Source: Sphingobium sp. | GTDB taxonomy: Bacteria > Pseudomonadota > Alphaproteobacteria > Sphingomonadales > Sphingomonadaceae | Length of the DNA: 64,000 nt | NCBI GenBank assembly: GCA_023266575.1 | Contig: JAHFPV010000009.1 | Location: 62,001-126,000, forward strand | Direction: 5' to 3' | Shown: piece by piece, positions 8,496 through 17,932 of the stretch | Position numbering within the stretch: position 1 is the stretch's first letter | Layout: each line of letters opens with the position of its first letter | The notes under the pieces: model-generated | Database searches by the model: none | What the model was told of the DNA's origin: nothing | Seen by the model: only the letters and a program-made list of their open reading frames with translations | Position numbers and translations under genes: made by a program

Positions 8496-11201
8496 ATGTC
8501 GAAGCCGCTCAGCCTGGCGCGCCTGCTCCTGATTTCATCCGCCCTGGTCGCACCTGGTGCCATGGCGCAAACCGACCCGGCCGCCACGACCGGCGCGGAC
8601 GCTGGCGGTGCCGTTACATCCGGCACGCCAACCGCCGCCGAACAGGCCGATTCCGATGCCGGCAATGTCGACGTGTCGATCCCCGGCGCGGACATCGTCG
8701 TCACCGGTCGCCGCACCACCAACGTGTCGCAGGCCGCCCCGCAGGTCGTGAACGTCCTGTCCGCCGCCGACATCAAACGCACGGGCGAGGGCGATATTGC
8801 CGGGTCGCTCCAGCGCGTCACCGGCCTGTCGGTCGTGTCCGGCGGCTATGTCTATGTCCGCGGCCTGGGCGATCGCTATTCGCTCGCGCTGCTCAACGGG
8901 TCGCCGCTGCCAAGCCCCGAACCCTTGAAGCGCGTTGTTCCGCTTGATCTGTTCCCGACCAGCGTGATCGCATCGACGCTGGTGCAAAAGACCTTCTCGG
9001 CCAACTTCCCCGGCGAATTTGGCGGCGGCGTCATCAATCTGACGACCAAGGCGATTCCCGCCGAAAGCTATCTGGAAATCGGCTTTGGCAGTTCGGCCAA
9101 TACCGAAACGTCGGGGCAATTGGGCTATACCCATTATGGCTCCAAGTCCGACTGGACCGGTTTTGACGACAGTTCGCGCGACGTGCCGCCGCTGCTCAAG
9201 CAGGCGATCGGCAGCGGTGTTCCGTTCGCCAATATCGGCCGGACCGACCAGCAGGCGATTGCAATGCAGTTCCTGAACTCTGCCACTTCGGTCGTGCAGC
9301 GGACCAACAGCCTGCCGTTCAACTTCTCCGGCTCGATCAACGCGGGTACGGCGGTCGATGTCGGCAGCGATGGACGGCTGGGCGTGATCGCCACGGCATC
9401 CTACAGCAACAAGTGGCGCACCCGCGACAATCTGCAACAGGCATCGCTCGATGTCGGGGCAGGGGCTGGCAAAAGCTACCAGCAGGTCAGCACCGATAAT
9501 GAGATCACGGTCAACGGCCTGCTGGGCGTCGGGCTGGAACTGGGCGACCAGAAGCTGCGCTGGACCAACCTCTACATCCGCGACACCACCAAGCGCAGCG
9601 CGCTGGCGGTGGGCCGCAATGACGGCACCATTCAGGATGCCGATTTCCTGCAGCAGAATACCGCCTGGTATGAGCGGCAGTTGATCGACACACAGCTGGT
9701 CGGGGAGTTCAAATTTTCCGATGCGTTGAGCCTCGACGTGCGTGGCGGCTTTGCCAATTCGCAGCGCGAAGCCCCTTATGAGCGCGAATTTGTCTATGTG
9801 CGCACCAATCGCGACCTGGCGACCGATCCGGTTGGCGACCGTTTCGTCAATGCGCTCAATCGCCAGCGCGGCGATGCGTCGGCCACGTTCAGCGACCTCA
9901 ACGAAGATTTGTGGTTCGCCGGCGCCGACTGGAGCTATAAGATCGCGCCGGGCTTCTCGCTGACGGCGGGCTATGCCTTCAACGACACCAAGCGCCGTTC
10001 GTCGCGCTATGAGCTGCATTTCGATGCCGTCAACCTGCCGGTGCCGGTGCAGCAATTGCGCCCCGACTATCTGCTGTCGGACGCGACGATCCAGCTCTAT
10101 GATATCGGCCTGCTCGAATTTTCGGGCAATTATCCGGTATACGACGCGGCGCTGCGCACCCATGCGGGCTATGCCCAGGTGCAGGCGGACCTGTTTGCGG
10201 GTCTTTCCGTCAATGCCGGCGTTCGCTACGAAAAGGGCGAAATGTCGGTGACGGGCGTCGATGTGTACAGCACCGGGCTGACCCCGTTCAACGAAATCCG
10301 CAAGGATTACTGGCTGCCAGCCGTGACCTTCACGCTCGAAGCGGCCAAGGGTCTGCAACTGCGCGCCAGCGGGTCCAAGACGATTGCCCGCCCGCAATTC
10401 CGCGAACTGATCGCCCAGCCCTATCTCGACACCGAATCCAACCGTTTCTTCCGCGGCAACCCGTTCCTTCAGGACAGCCAGTTGTGGAATGCGGACATCC
10501 GGGCGGAATGGTATATGGGCAAGGACGAGCGGATCACGGCAGCGGCCTTCTACAAGAAGATCGAAAATCCGATCGAGACCTACACGACCATCACCGACAC
10601 CTATAATGTCACGACCAGCTTCGCCAATGCGCCCGAAGCGACGCTGTACGGCGCGGAAGTGGAAGTGCAGAAATATGTGCCGCTGGACGGGTTTTCGGAC
10701 TCGAACTTTTTCGTTAGCCGCCGGATCGCGCTGATCGGCAACTATACCTACACCCAGTCGAAGCTGAAGGTCGGGGCAGGTGACACAACCATCCCCTATA
10801 CCTACACCACTGGCGAGCCACCGGCGGCGTCCGACTTCTTCCTCAATGGCGTGCCGCTGACGGGGCAGTCGGACCATCTGGTCAACCTGCAACTGGGTCT
10901 GGAAGATACCGACACTTTGTCACAGCAGACATTGTTGCTGACCTATGCCAGCGACCGCGTCACCAGCCGTGGCCCGAACCTGCAGCCCGACATCAAGGAA
11001 CGGCCGGGCGTACAGCTCGACTTCGTTGCGCGGCAGGCGGTCAAGCTGCCCGGCGGCATCAACAGCGAAGTCAAGTTCGAGGCGCGCAACATATTGGGCC
11101 GCAAGTTCCAGGAGTTCCAGGAACAGGACGGCAACCGCGTCTATTATAACCGCTACAAGGTCGGCACGACCATCGCCGCGTCGATGACGGTGGCCTTCTG
11201 A
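8496..11201 (+). CDS. TonB-dependent outer-membrane receptor
   Basis: A 901-residue receptor. The signal peptide ends GAMA at residues 22-24, a TonB box DIVVTGR lies at about 66-72, and the plug domain follows with VRGLGDRYSLALLNG and the phrase PLKRVVPLDLFP. The remainder is a beta-barrel with alternating aromatic strands and ends in the outer-membrane signature VAF. The start at 8496 is preceded by AAGGGGG; an upstream in-frame ATG lacks a signal peptide start. It is co-oriented with the beta-helix lipoprotein, its likely surface partner. The transported substrate cannot be told from sequence. Confidence 0.92.
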   Translation: MSKPLSLARLLLISSALVAPGAMAQTDPAATTGADAGGAVTSGTPTAAEQADSDAGNVDVSIPGADIVVTGRRTTNVSQAAPQVVNVLSAADIKRTGEGDIAGSLQRVTGLSVVSGGYVYVRGLGDRYSLALLNGSPLPSPEPLKRVVPLDLFPTSVIASTLVQKTFSANFPGEFGGGVINLTTKAIPAESYLEIGFGSSANTETSGQLGYTHYGSKSDWTGFDDSSRDVPPLLKQAIGSGVPFANIGRTDQQAIAMQFLNSATSVVQRTNSLPFNFSGSINAGTAVDVGSDGRLGVIATASYSNKWRTRDNLQQASLDVGAGAGKSYQQVSTDNEITVNGLLGVGLELGDQKLRWTNLYIRDTTKRSALAVGRNDGTIQDADFLQQNTAWYERQLIDTQLVGEFKFSDALSLDVRGGFANSQREAPYEREFVYVRTNRDLATDPVGDRFVNALNRQRGDASATFSDLNEDLWFAGADWSYKIAPGFSLTAGYAFNDTKRRSSRYELHFDAVNLPVPVQQLRPDYLLSDATIQLYDIGLLEFSGNYPVYDAALRTHAGYAQVQADLFAGLSVNAGVRYEKGEMSVTGVDVYSTGLTPFNEIRKDYWLPAVTFTLEAAKGLQLRASGSKTIARPQFRELIAQPYLDTESNRFFRGNPFLQDSQLWNADIRAEWYMGKDERITAAAFYKKIENPIETYTTITDTYNVTTSFANAPEATLYGAEVEVQKYVPLDGFSDSNFFVSRRIALIGNYTYTQSKLKVGAGDTTIPYTYTTGEPPAASDFFLNGVPLTGQSDHLVNLQLGLEDTDTLSQQTLLLTYASDRVTSRGPNLQPDIKERPGVQLDFVARQAVKLPGGINSEVKFEARNILGRKFQEFQEQDGNRVYYNRYKVGTTIAASMTVAF

Positions 11202-11206
11202 TATCA

Positions 11207-11239
11207 ACGGGGCCGCGTTCGCGCGGCCCCGTTTAATTT
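11207..11239. terminator. Bidirectional terminator between receptor and esterase genes
   Basis: An 11-base perfect stem, ACGGGGCCGCG (11207-11217) and CGCGGCCCCGT (11222-11232), closes a TTCG tetraloop and is followed by TTAATTT. It directly abuts the stop codon of the convergent esterase gene at 11233. Confidence 0.85.
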
Positions 11240-12294
11240 GGGATAGCCAGACCGCGCTTCAGCGCGTTCAGTCGGGCAGTTTTGAAACTCTGCGCTAAGC
11301 CTGTGTCTGGCGCGATCATCTCGAAACCGTGAAAAGCGCCTGGCACGACCAGCAATTCACACAGATTGCCGCTGTCGATCAGGCGACGGGCATAATCCAT
11401 ATCTTCCTGCACAAACAGGTCGATAGACCCTACGCCGATCCAGCAGGGTGGTAAGTTGGACAGGTCGGACATACGCGCCGGCACGCCGCCGCCAGGGGCA
11501 GTGGCCCCGCCAGGTGCCCGACCCAGGAAGGACTGCCAGCCAAATTTATTCGATGCGGCGGTCCAGACCAGGGTTCCCACATGCGCGGGCACCTGCCGCG
11601 ACGTGCCGGTGCGATCGTCCAGCATGGGGTAGGTCAGGCATTGGAAGGCCAGCGGAACCTCCCCCCTGTCTCTGGCCGTCAGCGCGAGTAACGCGGCATG
11701 TCCGCCACCAGCGCTTTCCCCCATCACGGCAATGCGTCGGGGGTCGGCACCCAGTGCGGCACTATTGCGGCTCAACCACAGAAGCGCGGCATAATTGTCA
11801 TCGATCGACCCGTCGTAACGGGTTTCGGGGGCCAGACGATAATCGACCGAGACGATGACGGCATCAAGCGCCTGAGCGATTGCCTGAAGATTGATAAGGT
11901 CGCCACTGGGGGAGCCGGTGATAAAGCCGCCACCATGGGTATGGAGAATGGCCGGTCGCGACGTTCCGGGCCGGGCATTGACGACATAGATGGCGACATC
12001 CGGGGCTTTCCCAAGCCCTGCTATCGATTTTTTGGCGTAAGGCACGTCCGGCAATGGCGCGCGTGTATCCCATTGGCGGTTGCGCATGGAAGGGAGCGTT
12101 TCCGACGAGACGGGCGGAAACATCTTCGCTTCGGCCTGCATCCGCAGCGCGGCAGGGCGCAGTTCAGGATTGACGTACCAGAGGGCAGAATCTGTCCCCA
12201 TTGCCGATGCCTGCGCGATCGTCCTGCCGGATGCGGCCATGACGATCGACGCCAGACCCGCCAATGTCAGTTCGCGACGGGTGATTTGCGACAT
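11233..12294 (-). CDS. Tat-exported alpha/beta hydrolase (HSL-type esterase)
   Basis: A 353-residue carboxylesterase of the hormone-sensitive lipase group. It shows the oxyanion motif HGGG (120-123), DYRLAPE (151-157), the nucleophile elbow GESAGG with Ser194, Asp292 in GSIDLF and His322 in FHGFE. The N terminus SQITRRELTLAG has a twin arginine followed by a hydrophobic stretch ending near IAQA, so export folded through the Tat pathway is likely. It converges on the TonB-receptor gene and shares its terminator. A role in releasing a substrate for the receptor is possible but is only inferred from position. Confidence 0.88.
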   Translation of the reverse strand: MSQITRRELTLAGLASIVMAASGRTIAQASAMGTDSALWYVNPELRPAALRMQAEAKMFPPVSSETLPSMRNRQWDTRAPLPDVPYAKKSIAGLGKAPDVAIYVVNARPGTSRPAILHTHGGGFITGSPSGDLINLQAIAQALDAVIVSVDYRLAPETRYDGSIDDNYAALLWLSRNSAALGADPRRIAVMGESAGGGHAALLALTARDRGEVPLAFQCLTYPMLDDRTGTSRQVPAHVGTLVWTAASNKFGWQSFLGRAPGGATAPGGGVPARMSDLSNLPPCWIGVGSIDLFVQEDMDYARRLIDSGNLCELLVVPGAFHGFEMIAPDTGLAQSFKTARLNALKRGLAIPN

Positions 12295-12450
12295 AGCGAT
12301 CCCTACTGATTCTATCTCAGCGGAACCGCATTCACCATTATGCTTCCTGCTGTCTGGACAGGGGTAATGGTCGGGCGTTGCGAGTCAAATAGCGAATGAT
12401 GCGCGACATATAATGCCAGGCTATGGATTGTTTGCCGTGCCTTGAAGATA

Positions 12451-13101
12451 TTATCCCCATGGCCTTTCGCGATACCATTTGGTGATGACATGCTTCACCC
12501 CGGCGCGGACCTTCATGCCGTGGTGGAGGCTCGCGGGGTTGGGCTGACCCGGCGCGATCCGGTTGTTCCACGCGAGCAGCTTGCCGGTTTCCGGCTGGAC
12601 GGTCTTGCCGATCTGGGGAAAGCGGGTTGCGCCGCCTGCCTTTGGCGCGTCCAGATAGACCATCAGCGTCCAGGTGCGGTTGCCCGCGACCGCGCAATAT
12701 TTCGCATAGTCCGCGCCCTTGGGGTCGAAATAGTCGGTATGGGCCTTGAACTCCTGCCCCACATCATAGCGCTGGCCCTGGATCGGTTCGCCATAAGCGG
12801 GGTCGATCCCGGCAAAGGCGGCGAGCTTGGCGTCGATCATGGCGACGAACGGGTCGGCATGATCGAGGTCGCAGGTTTCGCTGGTGCGAAAATAGCCATC
12901 GCCATTGGCGTCCGCGATGGTGGAGGGACGGCGATCCGCCTTGATGCGCTCGATCAGCGCGGCACATTCGTCCGCGACAAGGAAATCGCGCCGGATGAAC
13001 AGGCTGAGGTCACGGCTGGGGACACGCTGGACGCGGGGATGGCTGGCGATCCAGACCGGGTCGGCATCTGCGGCGGCGGGATGATCGGGCATGACACTCA
13101 T
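12451..13101 (-). CDS. 2-oxoglutarate/Fe(II) oxygenase, prolyl 4-hydroxylase family
   Basis: The 216-residue protein has the iron-binding HTD of AHTDYFD, the distal His in SLHHGMKV, and a lysine in the following KHVITKWYRERPW segment that would bind 2-oxoglutarate. This matches the catalytic domain of prolyl 4-hydroxylase-like enzymes. The frame is open upstream to 13182, but the ATG at 13101 begins the part that looks coding; 13092 is an alternative start. It stands alone between the esterase and the divergent gsp operon. The C-terminal fragment of a second such enzyme is at the right window edge. Its substrate is unknown. Confidence 0.85.
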   Translation of the reverse strand: MSVMPDHPAAADADPVWIASHPRVQRVPSRDLSLFIRRDFLVADECAALIERIKADRRPSTIADANGDGYFRTSETCDLDHADPFVAMIDAKLAAFAGIDPAYGEPIQGQRYDVGQEFKAHTDYFDPKGADYAKYCAVAGNRTWTLMVYLDAPKAGGATRFPQIGKTVQPETGKLLAWNNRIAPGQPNPASLHHGMKVRAGVKHVITKWYRERPWG

Positions 13102-13261
13102 AAACAAGGCCTGAGAGGGCGATTCTGCTACTGGCCAGGCCCGGAAATGCAAGCGCCATGACGGCGGAATTTCGCCTGTCACAAATCAGTCACATCACTG
13201 TCATCCAGCCGTAAGAGGAAGTGCTTAGCAGCGGCCCATCACAAAGGGGCAAGCAAGGCAG

Positions 13262-14071
13262 ATGCGGGTGGCGATCGCCAACAGGTTGCGGGGTCGGTCG
13301 ATTGACGGGCTGGCGCTGCTGGAAAAGGGGCTGATCGCCCTGCTGGCGCTGCAACTGGTGCGGCTGGCCTGGGTGGTCGTGACGCCGGTGGGCAGTTTCG
13401 GTCCATGGGAAGGGCGGCAGGCGCAATTGCTGACCCCGGCCGCACGGCAGGCTTTGTTCGCCAGCTTCGATCCCTTCTTTCGCACCGGCGCGCCACAGAC
13501 GGCGGGCAATGGCGTCGTCACATCGCTGGCGCTGACCCTCTATGGCATCCGGTTGAACGAAGGTTCCGGGCTGGGATCTGCAATCATCGCTGCGCCCGAC
13601 GGGGTGCAGAGCAGTTTTGCCGTGGGGGATGAAATCCTGCCCGGCGTGGTGCTGAAATCGGTGGCGTTCGATCATGTGACGATCGACCGGGGCGGGGCCG
13701 AAGAGCAGATATTCCTCGACCAGTCGACGCCAGCGCCCACGGCTGCCCCGGAAGGCGGCGAAACACAGGCACCGCCGCCCGTATCGCCGCCGCCATCGGC
13801 TGGCCCGACCGCCGACAGCCTGAAACGCGACATTGGTTTTGCGCCCCGGATGCAGAATGGCCGGGTGACCGGGCTGGCGGTCAGCGCTAAGGGACCGGGC
13901 TTTGCCAGTGCCGGTTTCCGGCCCGGCGACATTATCAGCCAGATTAACGGCCAGCCGGTGGGCGACCTCCAGTCCGTACAAAATCAGATCGCGCCCGGCG
14001 CGCGCCTGTCCCTGACCGTGGAGCGCGGCGCGGCCGTCGCTTCGGTGAACCTTATAGTGCAAGGCCAATGA
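13262..14071 (+). CDS. gspC: Type II secretion inner-membrane protein GspC
   Basis: GspC links the inner-membrane platform to the secretin in the type II secretion system. The 269-residue protein has a short cytoplasmic start, one membrane segment at about 19-40, a periplasmic homology region at about 80-135 (LTLYGIRLNEGSG through a VGDEILPGV turn), a Pro-rich linker and a C-terminal PDZ-like domain with FASAGFRPGDIISQINGQPV. It is the first gene of a run of 13 overlapping gsp genes. The stop codon overlaps the gspD start as ATGA, so the two are probably translationally coupled. Confidence 0.93.
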   Translation: MRVAIANRLRGRSIDGLALLEKGLIALLALQLVRLAWVVVTPVGSFGPWEGRQAQLLTPAARQALFASFDPFFRTGAPQTAGNGVVTSLALTLYGIRLNEGSGLGSAIIAAPDGVQSSFAVGDEILPGVVLKSVAFDHVTIDRGGAEEQIFLDQSTPAPTAAPEGGETQAPPPVSPPPSAGPTADSLKRDIGFAPRMQNGRVTGLAVSAKGPGFASAGFRPGDIISQINGQPVGDLQSVQNQIAPGARLSLTVERGAAVASVNLIVQGQ

Positions 14072-16263
14072 CCAGATATTTCCTCCCCCTTTCCGCCGCG
14101 CTTGCGCTGGTTCTGGCCGCGCCGGGCATGGCGCAGCAGACGCTGAACGTCCGCGACGCCGATATTCGCGCCTTCATTCAGGATGCCGCGCGGGTGACGG
14201 GGCGCACCTTCATCATCGACAATCGGGTGCAGGGGAAAGTGTCGGTCGTGACCGACCGGCCCTTGTCGCGGTCTGAATATTTCGAGATCGTTTTGTCCAC
14301 GCTGCGCGCCAATGGCCTCGTCGCCGTGCCAGCGCCCGGCGGCGCCTATCGCATCCAGCCCGCCGATGGCGCAGCCGGGCAGCCCAGCAGCGTGGGCCGC
14401 GCGGCCAATCGCAACAGTTTCGTGACCGAAGTATTCCGCCTGCGCTCCATCGATGCCGCAAGCGCGCTGGAAACGCTGCGCCCGCTGGTCAGCAAGGACG
14501 GGTCGGTGACCGCCAATCGCGCCGGCAATAGCGTGGTCGTGGCCGACTATGCCGACAATATCGCCCGCATCCGGCAGGTGATCGCACGGGTCGATCGCGA
14601 TGTGTCGTCGACGCAGATGGTCATGCTGAAAAATGCCGGTGCGCGGGAGATTGCGACATCGCTTCAGGCGCTGGTGGTAAGCAGCGGCGGGGGCGAGAAT
14701 GCTTCGCCGTCGGCAGCGACCGTGGTGCCGATCGACAGCAGCAATGCCGTCGCGATCCGTGGGGACGCCAACACTGTCGCGCGCCTTGTCGCGATGGCGC
14801 GGCAACTGGACCAGCAGGCCGCCAGTGGCACCGAAATCCGGGTCTATTGGCTGGAACATGCGGACGCGGAAAAATTGCTGCCGGTGTTGCAGCAGCTGGT
14901 CGGGCAATCGACCAGCCAGCCGGTCACTGCCTCCACCCCGGCGGCGGGCGGCGCGGCCCCCGCGAGCGCGGCGGCGCCTCCGGTTGCGGCGGCATCCTCC
15001 TCGTCCAGTGGCAGCGGCATTTCGACGCGCGGCCCGGCGATCGTGACCCGCTATGAGGGCGCGAACGCGATCATCGTTGCCGCCAATAGCGACGTGCAGC
15101 GGATGCTGGGCGAAACCATCCGCCAGATCGACACGCGGCGCGAACAGGTGCTGGTCGAGGCGATCATTGTCGAAATCAGCGATGCAGCGGCCAAAAAGCT
15201 GGGCGTGCAATTCCTGATCGGCAGCACATCGACCGGCTTTGCCGCGACCAATTACAGCAACGCTTCGCCCAATCTGCTGACGCTGGCGGGTGCCTATGGC
15301 GCGACGCAGCTCGGCACCACCACGACAACCGTGGTCGCCCCTGATGGCACGCGCACCACAACCGAAGTGCAAAATAGCGGCGATCTCGCCAGCACGCTCC
15401 AGCAATCGGCGATCAACAGCCTGACCAGCGCTACCGGGGCGATTGCAGGCCTTGGCGGCAGCATCGGCAAGAACGGGATTTTCGGCGCGATCATCAATGC
15501 GGTGAAGTCCGATACGGAAAGCAATCTTCTCTCCACCCCCTCGGTGATGACGCTGGACAATCAGAAGGCGTCGATCCTGGTCGGGCAACAGGTGCCGGTG
15601 ACCACGGGCGAGGCGCTCTCCCAGAATTTCGACAACCAGTTCCGCACCGTCCAGCGACAGGATGTCGGCATCAAGCTGGAGGTGAAGCCCCAGATCAACA
15701 CCGGCGGCGCGATCAAGCTGTTCCTGCGGCAGGAAGTGTCGAGCGTGGCCGGACCGGTCAGCAACTCCAGCAGCGACCTCATCATCAACAAGCGCGAGAT
15801 CGAAACGACGGTCACGGTCGATGATGGCGAGATACTGGCGCTGGGCGGACTGCTGGACGATAATGAGCGCAAGACGATTGAGCGCATCCCGTTGCTCAGC
15901 GACATTCCGGGCCTTGGCGAACTGTTCAAGTCACGCAGCCGCAGCCGGACCAAGACCAATTTGATGGTGTTCATCCGTCCGACCATCCTCCGCTCGAAGG
16001 AGGATGCGCAGAAGCTGACCCAGCAGCGCTACGGCTATGTCCGCAACATGCAGTTGCAGCGCAATCCCGACATGGAGCCGACGATCGACGAGCTGGTCCG
16101 CGACTATATGGGCGCAACCCCGCCGGTCGCCGCCCAGCCGGGCGATGCGGTGGTGCAGCCTGATGTGCCGCCCAACGCGCCACAGGTGATAGAACCGACC
16201 GTGCGCCAGTCGAGCGGCGTGGTGCGGCCGGTCGAAATAGCGCCGAGCGGAGAACGCAAGTGA
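14068..16263 (+). CDS. gspD: Type II secretion outer-membrane secretin GspD
   Basis: GspD forms the outer-membrane channel. The 731-residue precursor has a signal peptide ending GMAQ, an N0 domain (LNVRDADIRAFIQDAARVTG), repeated N1-N3 ring domains and a C-terminal secretin domain with LLSTPSVMTLDNQKASILVG and a VPVTTGE motif. A Ser/Ala/Pro-rich insert lies near residues 290-320 between ring domains. The protein ends in a basic tail with no obvious pilotin-binding S-domain. Spacing to gspE is 124 bases, unusually long for this operon, and is filled by a palindromic repeat. Confidence 0.95.
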   Translation: MTRYFLPLSAALALVLAAPGMAQQTLNVRDADIRAFIQDAARVTGRTFIIDNRVQGKVSVVTDRPLSRSEYFEIVLSTLRANGLVAVPAPGGAYRIQPADGAAGQPSSVGRAANRNSFVTEVFRLRSIDAASALETLRPLVSKDGSVTANRAGNSVVVADYADNIARIRQVIARVDRDVSSTQMVMLKNAGAREIATSLQALVVSSGGGENASPSAATVVPIDSSNAVAIRGDANTVARLVAMARQLDQQAASGTEIRVYWLEHADAEKLLPVLQQLVGQSTSQPVTASTPAAGGAAPASAAAPPVAAASSSSSGSGISTRGPAIVTRYEGANAIIVAANSDVQRMLGETIRQIDTRREQVLVEAIIVEISDAAAKKLGVQFLIGSTSTGFAATNYSNASPNLLTLAGAYGATQLGTTTTTVVAPDGTRTTTEVQNSGDLASTLQQSAINSLTSATGAIAGLGGSIGKNGIFGAIINAVKSDTESNLLSTPSVMTLDNQKASILVGQQVPVTTGEALSQNFDNQFRTVQRQDVGIKLEVKPQINTGGAIKLFLRQEVSSVAGPVSNSSSDLIINKREIETTVTVDDGEILALGGLLDDNERKTIERIPLLSDIPGLGELFKSRSRSRTKTNLMVFIRPTILRSKEDAQKLTQQRYGYVRNMQLQRNPDMEPTIDELVRDYMGATPPVAAQPGDAVVQPDVPPNAPQVIEPTVRQSSGVVRPVEIAPSGERK

Positions 16264-16280
16264 TGCACCCTCCTTTCCTC

Positions 16281-16379
16281 CCGTTCGGGCTGAGCTTGTC
16301 GAAGCCCTCGCCTGAGCGGAGCGAAGGCATTGCTTCACTTCGTTCAGCAGGAGGCTTCGACTTCGCTCAGCCAGAACGG
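16281..16379. repeat. Palindromic repeat in the gspD-gspE gap
   Basis: Ends CCGTTCGGGCTGAG... and ...CTCAGCCAGAACGG are imperfect inverted copies, with inner arms GTCGAAGCC and GGCTTCGAC. It belongs to the same family as the repeat in gspG. The last bases of the element (GGAG at 16378-16381) form the gspE ribosome binding site, six bases before its ATG. Confidence 0.85.
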
Positions 16380-16387
16380 AGTTTTGT

Positions 16388-17932
16388 ATGAGCGAACACA
16401 CATCCGCGTCCGCAGATGTTTCGGCGGCTCCATCTCCACGCGCCATCGACATCCCCTACAGCTTCGCGCGCAAGCATGGCGTCGTGCTGCTGCCGCAGGA
16501 GGGCGAGCGCCTGGCCATCGCGGTGCGTGAAGGCAGCGATCCGCGCATCCTGCTCGAAGTCCGCCGCCATCTCGCGCGCAGTTTCGATGTCAGCTTTGTC
16601 GATCCGGCCGATTTCGACCGGCATCTGTCCAACCATTATGCGATGGATGGCAGCGCGGCGGCCATGGCCGGGTCGATCGACATGGGCGCGGACGAGCTGG
16701 ACATGTTGGCGGCCGATATCCCGACCGCCGACGATCTGCTAGACAGCGCCGATGACGCGCCTGCGATCCGGCTGATCAACGGCATCATCGCCGAAGCCGC
16801 CCGGCAGGGTGTGTCGGACATTCATATCGAACCCTATGAAACGGGCCTGGTCGTCCGGATGCGGATCGACGGGGTGCTGCGCGAAACGCTGCGGATGCCG
16901 CCCCATGTCGCGCCGGTGGTGGTCAGCCGCGTCAAGGTGATGGCGCGGCTCGACATTGCCGAACGACGGGTGCCGCAGGACGGGCGGATCGGCCTGACGC
17001 TGGGCGGCAAATTGCTCGACGTGCGCGTATCGACCCTGCCGAGCCGGGCAGGCGAGCGGGTGGTGCTGCGTATCCTGGACAAGGAAAATGCCGGGATCAC
17101 GCTCGACCTGCTGGGCATGAACGGGGTGCCGGACCGGATTTTCCGCGAGGGGTTGAGCGAACCCAATGGCATCATCCTGGTCACCGGGCCGACCGGTTCG
17201 GGCAAGACGACGACGCTCTATGCCGGTTTGCGGCAGTTGAACGATGGCAGCCGCAATATCCTGACCGTCGAGGACCCGGTCGAATATGCGATGGAGGGCG
17301 TGGGCCAGACGCAGGTGAATGCCAAGGTCGGGCTGACCTTCGCCGCCGGGCTGCGCGCGATCCTGCGGCAGGACCCCGACGTCGTGATGGTCGGCGAAAT
17401 TCGCGATCGCGAGACGGCGGAGATTGCGGTGCAGGCATCGCTGACCGGGCATCTGGTGCTGTCCACGGTTCACACCAATGACGCAGTTGGCGCGATCACG
17501 CGGATGCGCGACATGCGGGTCGAACCCTTCCTGCTCGCCTCCACCCTGCGCGCCGTCATCGCCCAGCGGCTGGTGCGGCGGCTGTGCCAGCATTGCCGCG
17601 AACCAGTGCAGGCGGACAAGTCGGCAAGCGCTTTGCTGGGTTTCGATCCCGGCACTATCATCTATCGCGCCAAGGGTTGCGGCGAATGTGGCGGCACCGG
17701 CTACAAGGGGCGGATCGGCGTGTTCGAGGCGATCCGGGTCGACGACACGATCCGCCGTCTCATCAACGACGGCGGCGATGAATCGCTGATCGCGCGGCAC
17801 GCTTTCCTCAACGCCCCCAATCTGGGATCGGCGGCGCGGGCGCTGGTGCGCGACGGGCAGACGACGGCGGAAGAAGCGATCCGCGTGTCGCGGCGCGACA
17901 GCGTCGAGGCGGAAACCATCGTCGATGGCTGA
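16388..17932 (+). CDS. gspE: Type II secretion ATPase GspE
   Basis: GspE is the cytoplasmic hexameric ATPase that powers pseudopilus assembly. The 514-residue protein has an N-terminal GspL-binding domain, Walker A GPTGSGKT at about 264-271, the Asp and His boxes, Walker B in QDPDVVMVGEIRD, and a four-cysteine zinc motif (CQHC at about 399 and CGEC at about 431). Length and motif order are normal for GspE rather than PilB. Its stop codon lies eight bases inside gspF. The ribosome binding site comes from the end of the preceding palindromic repeat. Confidence 0.96.
   Translation: MSEHTSASADVSAAPSPRAIDIPYSFARKHGVVLLPQEGERLAIAVREGSDPRILLEVRRHLARSFDVSFVDPADFDRHLSNHYAMDGSAAAMAGSIDMGADELDMLAADIPTADDLLDSADDAPAIRLINGIIAEAARQGVSDIHIEPYETGLVVRMRIDGVLRETLRMPPHVAPVVVSRVKVMARLDIAERRVPQDGRIGLTLGGKLLDVRVSTLPSRAGERVVLRILDKENAGITLDLLGMNGVPDRIFREGLSEPNGIILVTGPTGSGKTTTLYAGLRQLNDGSRNILTVEDPVEYAMEGVGQTQVNAKVGLTFAAGLRAILRQDPDVVMVGEIRDRETAEIAVQASLTGHLVLSTVHTNDAVGAITRMRDMRVEPFLLASTLRAVIAQRLVRRLCQHCREPVQADKSASALLGFDPGTIIYRAKGCGECGGTGYKGRIGVFEAIRVDDTIRRLINDGGDESLIARHAFLNAPNLGSAARALVRDGQTTAEEAIRVSRRDSVEAETIVDG

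Noticed and set aside
6719-8821. 700-codon open frame antisense to the beta-helix lipoprotein gene
   Set aside because: It mirrors the GC-biased codon pattern of the real gene, its product has low-complexity Arg/Ala composition and no domain, and the sense strand has lipobox, ribosome site and family motifs.
8535-10892. 785-codon open frame antisense to the TonB receptor gene
   Set aside because: A shadow of a GC-rich coding sequence; no start signals and no recognisable protein features, while the sense frame is a complete receptor.
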